This document shows, piece by piece, positions 8,465 to 17,224 of a stretch of DNA of 64,000 nt. The stretch is from Ideonella margarita (lineage in GTDB: Bacteria; Pseudomonadota; Gammaproteobacteria; Burkholderiales; Burkholderiaceae_C). The notes under the pieces are model-generated. The model ran no database searches, was not told where the DNA came from, and saw only the letters and a program-made list of their open reading frames with translations. Each line of letters begins with the position of its first letter. Position 1 is the stretch's first letter. The position numbers and the translations under genes are program-made. Location: contig NZ_JBBUTI010000013.1 of assembly GCF_038066635.1 (NCBI RefSeq), positions 1 through 64,000 on the forward strand, written 5' to 3'.

Positions 8465-10003
8465 ATGTGGTGGATTGCCCTGCATGCGCCCGCCTTGTCG
8501 CTGGAGGCCTGGCTGGCCGGTGTGCCCGAGGACGAGCGGGATTTGCCCGCTGCCTTGCTGACGCGCCACCGTGTGTCCGCCGTGAACCTGCCGGCGCGTT
8601 CCCTGGGGGTGATGGTGGGCATGCGCCGCAGCACGGCGCTGGCCCTGGTGCCTGGCCTGCGGCTGGGTGCGGCTGATCCAGCGCGTGATGCCCATGCCCT
8701 GAAGGCCCTTGCGCACGTGCTCTTGTCTTTCACGCCGCAGGTGGCCGCGGCTTCGCCTCAAGGGCTGGTGGCCGAGGTGCAGGCCAGCCTGCGCTACTTC
8801 GGCGGCCCCGGTGCTCTGTGGGCCCGGTTGGGTGAGGCCCTGGCACCGCTGGGGCATGGCCTGCACCTGGCGCATGCGCCGACGGCGCGGGCCGCCAGTT
8901 GTCTGGCCCGCAGCGGTCCGCAACCGGGGCCGGCCAGCACCTTGCCCGACAGGGCCTGGCTGATGCAGCAAGTGCAAGGCTTGCCCGTTGCGGTGCTGGC
9001 GGCCGAGTTGCCCGTGGACATGAACGCCGCCTGGCTGGAAACCTGCGAGGCCATGGGGTTGGCTTCGCTGGGTGATCTGTGGGCGCAGCCCCGGGCGGGT
9101 CTGGTGCGCCGGCTGGGCACGGCGGTGCTGCAGGTGCTCGATCAGCTCAGCGGCGATCAGCCCCATCCACATGAGTGGCTGCGCCTGCCTGACCGTTTTT
9201 CCAGCGAACTGGAGCTGCCCGCCCGCGCTGAATACACCGGTCCGCTGCTGGTGGCGGTGGATGTGCTGCTGGTGCGGCTGTCGGCCTGGCTGCGGGCGCG
9301 GCAGGCCCGGGCGCAGCAACTGGAACTGCTGCTGCATCACGCCACCCGGCTGCGTGCCAGCCACCTGGGCGAGGCCGGTGCCCACCTCAGCGTGCTGCAG
9401 CTGGCTCTGGGTGAGCCCACTGCAGACGCCAGCCACTGGCGCTCCGTGCTGGCAGAGCGCCTGGCCCGCGAACCTCTGGCGGCACCGGTGCTGTCATTGA
9501 CGCTGCGGTGTGACCACGCCGTGCTGGGGGCGCCGCCCGACACGGATCTCTTTCCAGAGCTGGCCAACCCGAGGGAGGGCTTGGGGCGGCTGGTGGAGCG
9601 CCTGCAGGCGCGCCTCGGGGTGGAGGGCGTCACGCGTCTGTCCACCTGGCCTGAGCACCGGCCTGAACTCGCCTGGCGCGCCGAGGCGGCCGAGCTGCCG
9701 CCAGCGCGTCACCCGCTGCTGGAGGCGCCGCCAGCCGCAGCGCGCCTGACGCGGCCGGTGTGGCTGATGAGCCCGCCTGAGCCCCTGCCGGAGCGCCAGT
9801 CACGCCCCTGGCTGGGCACTGAGCCCTTGCGCCTTTTGCAGGGCCCCGAACGGGTAGAGGCCGGCTGGTGGGATCAGGCCCTGGCCGCCCGTGATTACTT
9901 CGTGGCGCAACTGCCTGCGGGTGAGCTGGTCTGGATCTACCGGCTGCGCCACGCGCCGCCGCAGGGTCAGCCGGGCTGGTTCCTGCACGGGCGCTTTGCC
10001 TAG
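8465..10003 (+). CDS. imuB: ImuB, Y-family DNA polymerase homologue
   Basis: 512 residues from ATG at 8465 (AGGGG about ten bases upstream); starts MWWIALHAPALSLEAWL, the ImuB version of the polymerase IV N-terminus. At the position where active Y-family polymerases have the catalytic Asp, this protein has non-acidic residues, as expected for ImuB, which is a non-catalytic adaptor linking ImuA, the sliding clamp and the error-prone DnaE2. A Y-family fold continues through GMRRSTALALVPGLRL and the palm/finger region; the C-terminal third is poorly conserved. The third cassette member dnaE2 does not follow: a convergent kinase gene overlaps the stop by 4 bases. Confidence 0.85.
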   Translation: MWWIALHAPALSLEAWLAGVPEDERDLPAALLTRHRVSAVNLPARSLGVMVGMRRSTALALVPGLRLGAADPARDAHALKALAHVLLSFTPQVAAASPQGLVAEVQASLRYFGGPGALWARLGEALAPLGHGLHLAHAPTARAASCLARSGPQPGPASTLPDRAWLMQQVQGLPVAVLAAELPVDMNAAWLETCEAMGLASLGDLWAQPRAGLVRRLGTAVLQVLDQLSGDQPHPHEWLRLPDRFSSELELPARAEYTGPLLVAVDVLLVRLSAWLRARQARAQQLELLLHHATRLRASHLGEAGAHLSVLQLALGEPTADASHWRSVLAERLAREPLAAPVLSLTLRCDHAVLGAPPDTDLFPELANPREGLGRLVERLQARLGVEGVTRLSTWPEHRPELAWRAEAAELPPARHPLLEAPPAAARLTRPVWLMSPPEPLPERQSRPWLGTEPLRLLQGPERVEAGWWDQALAARDYFVAQLPAGELVWIYRLRHAPPQGQPGWFLHGRFA

Positions 10004-12366
10004 ATACCCGTTTGTCCGATGGATGAGCCGGTGTTCGCTTGGGCTGGCGGCCCGAAGACCGTGTTCATGGTGCGTTCGAACACCGCGAAATCCAGCGGCT
10101 TCGTCCAGTAGCCGGCAAAGCCCATGGACAGGGCGCGATCGATGTCGTCCTGCAAGGCATTCGCCGAGAGGGCAATGCAAGGGATGTGACGCGTCACCGG
10201 ATCGGCCTTCAGCCACGCCAGCACCTGTTGCCCGTGGCAGTCAGGCAGGTGCATGTCCAGCAAGATGAGGCGAGGGCGCTGAGCCCGCGCCAGCGCCATG
10301 CCTTCAGCCCCGGTGCCGGCATGGAAGAAGGCTGGCTGGCCGCGCCGTGCCGCCAGCTCGGCAACGATCATCACGTTGACCGGGTTGTCTTCGATGTAGA
10401 GCAGCCCGCCAGAAGGAATACTGGCCCCGAACGGCAGCGGTGCGGGTGCTGAGGCCACCGTCGGTGTGCCCGGCAAGGGCATGGCAGGCGCGCTTGCGGC
10501 GGCATCGCCGGGGCCGACGAGTGTCTGCACGCCCCGCGGCAATGCCAGGCTGAATCGGCTGCCCTGGCCGGGTTGGCTGCTGACCTCGATCGAGCCGCCC
10601 ATGCGCAGGACCAGGCTTTTGACAATGGCCAGTCCGATACCCACGCCTTCCACACCCGCCCCCGGCTGGCCCAGACGCTGGAACGGCTGAAACGCCAGAT
10701 CCACCTGCTCTGGTGCCATGCCGATGCCGGTGTCGATCACGTCCAGATGCACCAGGTCGCCATCGCCCCGCGCCGTGACATGCACGCTGCCACCGAGCCG
10801 GTTGTACTTGACCGCGTTGCTCAGCAGGTTCAGCAACACCTGGCGCAGGCGCAAGGCGTCGGCGCGCACGATCAGCAGCGGGGGCACGGCGGCGGTCAAC
10901 TGCACCTGTCGTTCACTGGCGTGCCACTGAAGCATCGGCAGGCTCTGCGCCACCAGCTCGTCCAGTGCCAGGTCAATCAGCGTGATCGGGCCGTTGGGGT
11001 CTTCCTCGGGCCGCGCCAGTTGCAGCACGTCATTGACCAGGGACAGCAGGTGGTTGCCCGCCGACAGGATGTGCCCCAGCTTGTCCTGGCGCCCGGCGGG
11101 TGTGTCGTGCTCCTGCCCGGTCAGCAGCAGGCGGGTGAATCCCAGAATCGCATTGAGCGGTGTCCGCAGCTCGTGGCTCAGCCGGGCCAGCAATTCCGAC
11201 TTGGCCTGACTTTCACGCTGGGCCAGGGCCTGGTCGTGGCGGGCTGCAGCGGCCTGGCGGGCGTCGGTCACATCCCAGTTGGCACCCAGCCGCTGCAAGG
11301 TGTTGCCCTGGGCGTCCAGCACCTGCACGGAGCGGGAAGCCAGCCAGCGCTCGCGACCATCCGGCAGCAGCACCCTGAATTCGTAATGCGGCGCGCGTGA
11401 GGCGTCCGCCGGCCGGCTGATCTGCTGACGCACGGCCGCGCGGTCACCGGGGTGCACCAGGTTCAGCATGTCCTCGATGGATGGCGCCTGAGGCTGCGGG
11501 TTCAGCCCGCGCAGCGCCCACATGCGTTCGTCCCAGTGGTTTTCTCCGGTGGCCACGTCATGCCACCAGGTGCCAATGCCCACGCCATCGGCCATCAACG
11601 TGAAGCGCTGGTGGGCGCTGTGCAGCTCGGCCAGCACACGCTCGCGTTCGCTGATGTCGATGGCGACGCCCACCAGCGCTTCCGGCTGGCCGTCGGCATC
11701 AAGCTGCAGCACCCGCCGCGTCATGGCGTGGCGCCAGCTGTTGTTCTGCGTGATGTAGCGGGTCATCACGTCCACCGGCCCCTGGCCAGCCAAGGCCTGG
11801 CGGTAAGCAGTTTCCAGGGGAATGCGGTCGTCCGGATGCACCAGGGCCAGCAATTCCGGCCCCGTCCAGCCTTGCGGGCCGGGCGGACGGCCCATGGTCT
11901 TCCAGCCGCGTTCGCTGCAGTTGATGTAGCCGGTGCGCAGGTCGTGGCGCCAGATGATCACGTCTGCCAGATCGACCGCCAGCTGCATCTGATGCAAGGC
12001 GGCATCAGCGCCCGGCGGCACCAGCGCGGCCATGTCGAGCAGGGTGAGCCAGCGGCCACCATCCGGGCGCTCCAGCCAGTGTTCGCGCGCATGCCAGGCA
12101 TGCCCATCGGGCCGATGGCCGCTGCGCCAGGACTGCTCCGGCAATGCCGGGGGCAACATGTCTTCGATCGGCCGGCCTTGAAGCGCGGCTTGTGTCAGGC
12201 CCGTCAGCGCTTCGAAGGCCCGGTTGACCCACTCGACCCGGTGGCTGGCATTCAGGCAGGCCAGGGCCACGGGCCAGTCACCCATCAATGCCTGCAGTGC
12301 CGGGCGCATGGCTGCGGAATGGGGTTCGTTGCTCATGGGGCGCTGCCGGTGCCTTGGCGTGGTCAA
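10000..12366 (-). CDS. Hybrid sensor histidine kinase, PAS-PAS-PAS-HisKA-HATPase-REC
   Basis: 788 residues from TTG at 12366, chosen because GGAGGAAGAG stands immediately upstream; the next candidate (ATG at 12336) has no ribosome site. Three PAS domains (about 25-125, 130-245, 250-370, the latter two with PAS_3/PAC features), a HisKA box LSHELRTPLNAILGF with phospho-acceptor His398, an HATPase with DTGIGM and GVGIGLAIVKSLV, and a C-terminal receiver with DN, phospho-acceptor Asp704 in LILLDMHLPDCHG and the conserved KP. No membrane segment, so a cytoplasmic sensor. No partner response regulator is adjacent. Convergent with imuB (4-base overlap). Signal unknown. Confidence 0.9.
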   Translation of the reverse strand: MTTPRHRQRPMSNEPHSAAMRPALQALMGDWPVALACLNASHRVEWVNRAFEALTGLTQAALQGRPIEDMLPPALPEQSWRSGHRPDGHAWHAREHWLERPDGGRWLTLLDMAALVPPGADAALHQMQLAVDLADVIIWRHDLRTGYINCSERGWKTMGRPPGPQGWTGPELLALVHPDDRIPLETAYRQALAGQGPVDVMTRYITQNNSWRHAMTRRVLQLDADGQPEALVGVAIDISERERVLAELHSAHQRFTLMADGVGIGTWWHDVATGENHWDERMWALRGLNPQPQAPSIEDMLNLVHPGDRAAVRQQISRPADASRAPHYEFRVLLPDGRERWLASRSVQVLDAQGNTLQRLGANWDVTDARQAAAARHDQALAQRESQAKSELLARLSHELRTPLNAILGFTRLLLTGQEHDTPAGRQDKLGHILSAGNHLLSLVNDVLQLARPEEDPNGPITLIDLALDELVAQSLPMLQWHASERQVQLTAAVPPLLIVRADALRLRQVLLNLLSNAVKYNRLGGSVHVTARGDGDLVHLDVIDTGIGMAPEQVDLAFQPFQRLGQPGAGVEGVGIGLAIVKSLVLRMGGSIEVSSQPGQGSRFSLALPRGVQTLVGPGDAAASAPAMPLPGTPTVASAPAPLPFGASIPSGGLLYIEDNPVNVMIVAELAARRGQPAFFHAGTGAEGMALARAQRPRLILLDMHLPDCHGQQVLAWLKADPVTRHIPCIALSANALQDDIDRALSMGFAGYWTKPLDFAVFERTMNTVFGPPAQANTGSSIGQTGI

Positions 12367-12506
12367 TCTCTTCCTCCGAGTCTAAGTCGGAGCCTCATGT
12401 GGCGACACCGGGTATCGCCCTTGTTGCCGATTGTCACGTCCAGTCGGTTGGCCCTTCAGGGAATCTTCACAACTTGTGTTGTTGGGGCAGGTGACAATGT
12501 CGCCCC

Positions 12507-14252
12507 ATGTCTGAACGCAATCCGTTTGTGCGGCACGAAGGCCGCTGGCAACTTGGTACCGACACCCTGGCGTTGATTGCCGCGGTGGTGTTTGCCTTGG
12601 CGTGCAACCTGCCTTTCTGGCGTGAAGTCCTGGCCGGGCGAGAGCCTGGCTTGCCCGCCACCTGGCTGTTTGCCGGTGCCATGTTCGTGATGCTGGTCGC
12701 GCTGCATTTCCTGCTGCTCGGCCTGGTGATGCATCGCTGGATTGCGCGTCCGCTGCTGGCGGTGCTGATCGTGGCCACGGCGTCGGCCGTGTACTACATC
12801 GACAAGTTCGGCATCTACCTCGACCCGAGCATGCTGCGCAACGTGCTGCGCACCGACGTGAACGAGGCCCGGGAGCTCTTCACCTGGAGCATGGTGCCGC
12901 ACTTCCTGTTCTACGCCGTGCTGCCGCTGGCACTGTTGTGGAAGGTGCGCGTGCGCCAGCGAACCTGGGGCCGTGCCCTGGCCACCCGCGTGGTGTGGAT
13001 GGTGGTGGCCGCCTTGCTGGGCGCCGGTGCCGTGCTGACCGTCTTCCAGGATTTCGGCTCGCTGATGCGCAACCGCAAGGAATTGCGCTACCTCATCACG
13101 CCGGCCAACTACATCTATTCGCTGGCCCGCGTGGGCATTTCAGACACCCGCACGGCAGCTCGCCCCCGGGCCGTGCTGGGTGAAGACGCCGTGGCCGGCC
13201 CGGCCTGGCAGCAGCGCAAGAAGCCGGTGCTGGTGGTGTTCGTGCTGGGCGAAACCGCCCGCGCCGCGAACTGGGGCCTGTCGGGCTACAGCCGCATGAC
13301 CACGCCCGAGCTGGCCAAGGTGCCCGGCCTCATCAACTTCAAGCAGGTGGATAGTTGCGGCACCAATACCGAGGTGTCGGTGCCGTGCCTGTTTTCGCCC
13401 TGGGGCCGCCGCAACTACGACGAAGACCGCATCCGCGGCAGCCAGTCGATGCTGCATGTGATGAACCGCGCCGGCCTGGGCGTTTTCTGGCGTGACAACC
13501 AGAGCGGCTGCAAGGGTGTGTGTGACGGGTTGCCGAGTGAGCAACTGCGCGCCGACGCCGCAGACCCGCTGTGCGACGGTGAGCGCTGCCTCGATGAAGC
13601 CTTGCTGCAAGGCCTCGACCGCTCGGCCCTCAAGCCCCTGGTGGTGCCGGCCAATGCATCAACGGCATCGACGGCATCGGCTGCATCAGGCGCCGCTTCA
13701 GCCGCCGTGTCGCCCGACAGCGTGCTGGGCCGCAGCCGCTTCGTGGTGCTGCACCAGCTGGGCAATCACGGCCCGGCCTACTTCAAGCGCTACCCGCCGG
13801 CATTCGCCCGGTTCCAGCCCTCGTGTGACACCGCCGACCTGCGGCAATGCACGCCCGAGCAGGTGGTCAACGCGTACGACAACGCCTTGCTCTACACCGA
13901 CCATGTGCTGGCCCGCGCGGTGGATTTCCTCAAGCAGCAGTCCGCGCAGTACGACACCGCGCTGGTCTACGTGTCTGACCACGGTGAATCGCTGGGCGAG
14001 AACAAGTTGTTCCTGCATGGCGTGCCCTATGCCATCGCACCCGAGCAGCAAACCCGTGTGCCGATGGTGATGTGGTTCTCGCCTGGTTTTGCCGCCAGCG
14101 CCGGGCTGGATGTGGACTGCGTGCGCCAGCGCGCCACGCAGCCCGCCGCGCATGACCATCTCTTCCACTCGCTGCTGGGCCTGATGGACATTCAGACCCG
14201 CGTGCGCGAGCCCGCCATGGACTTGTTCCAGGCCTGCCGCAAGCCGCATTGA
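12507..14252 (+). CDS. Phosphoethanolamine transferase, EptA-like
   Basis: 581 residues. Five N-terminal membrane segments (roughly residues 20-185) and a periplasmic sulfatase-fold domain. LVVFVLGETARAANWGLSGY is the family metal-binding start, SCGTNTEVSVPC carries the expected nucleophile (Thr288 by alignment), and YVSDHGESLGEN and FLHGVPYAIAP supply further zinc ligands. The family moves phosphoethanolamine from phosphatidylethanolamine to lipid A (EptA) or related glycolipids. An Ala/Ser/Thr-rich insert near residues 385-407 is unusual. In known EptA the segment reads GTxTA; here it is GTNTE. Single gene; the ribosome site is weak. An annotation as an EptB/EptC-type relative is possible. 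Confidence 0.85.
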   Translation: MSERNPFVRHEGRWQLGTDTLALIAAVVFALACNLPFWREVLAGREPGLPATWLFAGAMFVMLVALHFLLLGLVMHRWIARPLLAVLIVATASAVYYIDKFGIYLDPSMLRNVLRTDVNEARELFTWSMVPHFLFYAVLPLALLWKVRVRQRTWGRALATRVVWMVVAALLGAGAVLTVFQDFGSLMRNRKELRYLITPANYIYSLARVGISDTRTAARPRAVLGEDAVAGPAWQQRKKPVLVVFVLGETARAANWGLSGYSRMTTPELAKVPGLINFKQVDSCGTNTEVSVPCLFSPWGRRNYDEDRIRGSQSMLHVMNRAGLGVFWRDNQSGCKGVCDGLPSEQLRADAADPLCDGERCLDEALLQGLDRSALKPLVVPANASTASTASAASGAASAAVSPDSVLGRSRFVVLHQLGNHGPAYFKRYPPAFARFQPSCDTADLRQCTPEQVVNAYDNALLYTDHVLARAVDFLKQQSAQYDTALVYVSDHGESLGENKLFLHGVPYAIAPEQQTRVPMVMWFSPGFAASAGLDVDCVRQRATQPAAHDHLFHSLLGLMDIQTRVREPAMDLFQACRKPH

Positions 14253-14291
14253 GCAGCCCCTTCTTTGGCCGAGTGCCTCCCGAGTGTTCCC

Positions 14292-15026
14292 ATGATGCTG
14301 TCACCCCCCATCACCGCCTCTGAAGAGGTGGATGCCACCCTGGCCGCGCAAGGATTTGCCGTGCTCTCGGCCGAAGGCATGTCCGACTTGCTCGGCGCCC
14401 CGCAAGAGGCGCTCACTGACTGGCTGCCTTTCTGGGATCGCCTGCCCATCGACCGCTACCTGCGGGACGGCGGTCGTTACCGCTACCGCCGCCACGGCTG
14501 CTACATCGTCAACGGCGACGAGGTGCGCGCCGTGCCTCACCGCCCACATTGGCAACCGGTGGAGTACAACGCGCTGCATGGCGGCATCGAGCGGCATTTC
14601 GACCCGATCGAGCCGGCGCTGTCCGAGCACCCCTTGTGGGCCCGCTGGCTGGCGCTGCTGGCCGCCCGCGCGTCGGCGCTGAAGGGTGTGCAGACCTGGT
14701 ACGTCGAAGCGCACCCGTTCCGCATCGACACCGCGGACGGCATCGGCCGCCCGACGCCGGAAGGCGCGCACCGCGACGGGGTGGATCTGGTGGCGGTCAC
14801 GCTGATCTCGCGCGTGGGCATCAAGGGCGCCGAAACCCGGGTGTTCGCCGCCGAAGGGCGTGAAGGCCAACGCTTCACCCTCAGCCAGCCGTTCAGCACG
14901 CTGCTGCTCGATGACGAGCGGGTGATCCATGAATCGACGCCGATCCAGCCTCTGGCTGCTCAAGGCGCAGGTCACCGCGACACCCTGGTGCTGACCTTCC
15001 GTGCCGTGGGTTTCCAGGGCCCCTGA
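14292..15026 (+). CDS. 2OG-Fe(II) dioxygenase family protein
   Basis: 244 residues from ATG at 14292 (a second ATG follows; a TTG at 14265 is also in frame). The HxD motif occurs in PTPEGAHRDGVDLVAVTLI and the distal His in DDERVIHESTPI, with a later Arg (GHRDTLVLTF), matching the 2OG-Fe_Oxy_2 family, which includes bacterial free-amino-acid hydroxylases such as isoleucine dioxygenases. RYRYRRHGCY and VEYNALHGGIERHFDPIEP are family-typical substrate-side segments. Cytoplasmic. It is 40 bases downstream of the eptA-like gene on the same strand, so they may be co-transcribed. Substrate unknown. Confidence 0.8.
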   Translation: MMLSPPITASEEVDATLAAQGFAVLSAEGMSDLLGAPQEALTDWLPFWDRLPIDRYLRDGGRYRYRRHGCYIVNGDEVRAVPHRPHWQPVEYNALHGGIERHFDPIEPALSEHPLWARWLALLAARASALKGVQTWYVEAHPFRIDTADGIGRPTPEGAHRDGVDLVAVTLISRVGIKGAETRVFAAEGREGQRFTLSQPFSTLLLDDERVIHESTPIQPLAAQGAGHRDTLVLTFRAVGFQGP

Positions 15027-15107
15027 GCGGCCTTCAGGCGGCTGCGGCTGTCTCCAGCTTGAGCGGGTGTATCGTGGCGCCTCTTCAAAGTTCAAGAGCC
15101 GCCCCGC

Positions 15108-16655
15108 ATGAGCACGTCTGACTCCTCCAGCAACGCCGCCCCCCAGGGCAACAGCCCTGCCACTGACGCCGCCAAGCGCCAGCGCGATGCCGTCGAGGCC
15201 TCGCTCATCGCCGCTCCGGCCAGGTCGCAAGGCCGCTTGACCACGGCGTCTGGCGAGACGCTGGCCTACAGCGTGTGCGCGGCGTTTGTGCCGGTGATGG
15301 GCGCAGCAGGCTCTGCCAGCGCGGGCCAGGCCGACGCCGCCATCTTCACCACCGCCTACACGCTGGACGGCGCCACGCACGCCCAGCGTCCGGTGTGCTT
15401 CGTCTTCAACGGCGGGCCGGGTTCGTCATCGGTCTGGCTGCACCTGGGTGCGGTCGGCCCCAAGCGCGTGCGTGTGCCGGATGACGGCAACATGCCGGCC
15501 CCGCCTTACGCGGTGGAAGACAACCCGCACAGCTGGCTGTCGGGCATGGACCTGGTGTTCATCGATCCGCCGCACACCGGCTACTCGATCACGGCCAGCG
15601 ACGACGCCCGCAAGAAGATGCTGAGCGTCGATGGCGACATCGCTGCGCTGGTCGAGGTCATCCAGGCCTGGCTGACCCGCCACCAGCGCTGGGGCTCGCC
15701 GGTGTATTTGTGCGGTGAAAGCTACGGCACCACGCGCGTGGCCGGCATGGCCGACAAGCTGATCGACGACGGCGTGGGCTTGTCGGGCCTGCTGCTCATC
15801 TCCCTGGCCATGGACATCCAGGCGCTGGAATTCACGCCCCGCAATGACCTGCCCTACGGCCTGTACCTGCCCGCGATGGCCGGCGTGGCCCAGTACCACG
15901 GCATGCTGCGTGGCCCGCTGGCGGCATCGCCCGAAGCCGCTCGCGAGGCCGCCCAGTCCTTCGTCACCGAAGACTACCTCGCTGCGCTGCACCTTGGCGC
16001 CCGGCTCGATGAACGCAGCCGCCTGAAAGTGCAGCGGCGCCTGTCCGAACTGACCGGTTTGCCGTCGTCGCTGGTGGCGCAGAAGAACATGCGCATCACC
16101 GACAGCACCTTCTTCGCTGAACTGCTGCGGCCGCAGGGCCACCTGGTGGGCCGTCTGGACGCGCGCAGCACTGCGCCCATGGCCCTGCCGCAAGAGGCCA
16201 CGATGGGGTTCGATCCGGGCATGGAGGCGATCAATGCACCGTTCACGATGGCGGGCCTGCAGCACTTCGGGCAAGACCTCGGTTTCCAGTCCCCGCGCCG
16301 CTACATGATCTTCAACCCGGCGGTGAACAGCGAGTGGAACTGGAACCGCGGCAAGGCCCAGGGCAACAGCTATGCCTGCACGTCGCCCGACCTGGCCCGT
16401 GCGCTGCGCCGTCAGCCGCACCTGCGTGTGTTCGTGGCCAGTGGCCTGTATGACCTGGGCACGCCCTACAGCGCGTCCGACTGGGCACTGGACCAGCTCG
16501 ATATTCCGGCCAGCGTGCGGCCGCGCATCGAGCACCACCACTACGCCGCCGGCCACATGATGTATTCGCGCCAGGCCGATCTGGAAAGCCTGAAGACCGA
16601 TGTCGACGCGTGGCTGGCCTCGACGCCCGCGCCCGGCAGCGTTCCGGCCTTCTGA
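15108..16655 (+). CDS. Peptidase S10 (serine carboxypeptidase) family protein
   Basis: 515 residues. The fold markers of S10 carboxypeptidases are all present: FVFNGGPGSSSVWLHLGAVGP (oxyanion region), LVFIDPPHTGYS, the nucleophile elbow CGESYGT with Ser205, an Asp in ASGLYDLGTPY and the terminal His in YAAGHMMY. The N-terminus (MSTSDSSSNAAPQGN...) is hydrophilic, with no signal peptide or lipobox, which is odd for a family best known as secreted or lysosomal. It therefore looks cytoplasmic unless exported another way. Stands alone, 80 bases after the dioxygenase. Confidence 0.85.
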   Translation: MSTSDSSSNAAPQGNSPATDAAKRQRDAVEASLIAAPARSQGRLTTASGETLAYSVCAAFVPVMGAAGSASAGQADAAIFTTAYTLDGATHAQRPVCFVFNGGPGSSSVWLHLGAVGPKRVRVPDDGNMPAPPYAVEDNPHSWLSGMDLVFIDPPHTGYSITASDDARKKMLSVDGDIAALVEVIQAWLTRHQRWGSPVYLCGESYGTTRVAGMADKLIDDGVGLSGLLLISLAMDIQALEFTPRNDLPYGLYLPAMAGVAQYHGMLRGPLAASPEAAREAAQSFVTEDYLAALHLGARLDERSRLKVQRRLSELTGLPSSLVAQKNMRITDSTFFAELLRPQGHLVGRLDARSTAPMALPQEATMGFDPGMEAINAPFTMAGLQHFGQDLGFQSPRRYMIFNPAVNSEWNWNRGKAQGNSYACTSPDLARALRRQPHLRVFVASGLYDLGTPYSASDWALDQLDIPASVRPRIEHHHYAAGHMMYSRQADLESLKTDVDAWLASTPAPGSVPAF

Positions 16656-16795
16656 CCAGGATCAAGCTTTCCCGGAAAGGCCGGTGAGTGGCCGCAGCAT
16701 GGCCCGGCGCCTTTGCGCTGTCGCAAAAACCGGTGCCCCCGGTCGGTGTCTGATGACACCAAGGCCCGCACAGGGCGATCAACCGGAGGCACCAC

Positions 16796-16960
16796 ATGCA
16801 CGCACTCACCGACTTCTTCACCACCGACTACGGCCTGCTGAGCGCCTTGGTCATTGCCATCACCCTCGGCATGGGCGCGTTCTACACGCGCTACTTCATC
16901 AAGCATGTCCAGATGGACGAGGCCGCCGAGCGGGCCCGTCAGGCCGCACAGAAGGCCTGA
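16796..16960 (+). CDS. Small DUF3149 membrane protein
   Basis: 54 residues, MHALTDFFTTDYGLLSALVI onward, with one central hydrophobic helix (GLLSALVIAITLGMGAFYTRYF) and a charged C-terminal tail rich in Ala, Glu and Arg. It matches the short betaproteobacterial DUF3149 family. The strong ribosome site GGAGG seven bases before ATG and the family match support it. Single inner-membrane helix; function unknown. Confidence 0.8.
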   Translation: MHALTDFFTTDYGLLSALVIAITLGMGAFYTRYFIKHVQMDEAAERARQAAQKA

Positions 16961-17224
16961 GCGAGGGCTGCATTCGCCAAGCGCCATGGGCGCACGCGCA
17001 AGAGCCGTCTTGAATTTCCGCAGTGATGCGGTGTCAAGGCGGTTTTTCCATTTGTGGCGAAGCTGCTCATTGCTCGTGATGCAGTGCCAGCACACGGCGG
17101 TGGTATTTCCGGGGATCGATGGTCTTGACTCCTAGACTGTTTGACATTGATTTGTATCGGGTGACGTTGCGGCGCCACCCCCCTGCCAAGGCCTCGGGCC
17201 AGGCAGGTTGTTCCGGAGAGTTCC

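Noticed and set aside
12483..12507. TGGGGC...GCCCCA flanking the eptA-like start
   Set aside because: The inner bases do not pair around the same centre, so it is not a convincing operator or hairpin.
16712..16727. Hairpin TTTGCG-CTGT-CGCAAA after the S10 gene
   Set aside because: No T-tract follows on the plus strand, so not called a terminator.
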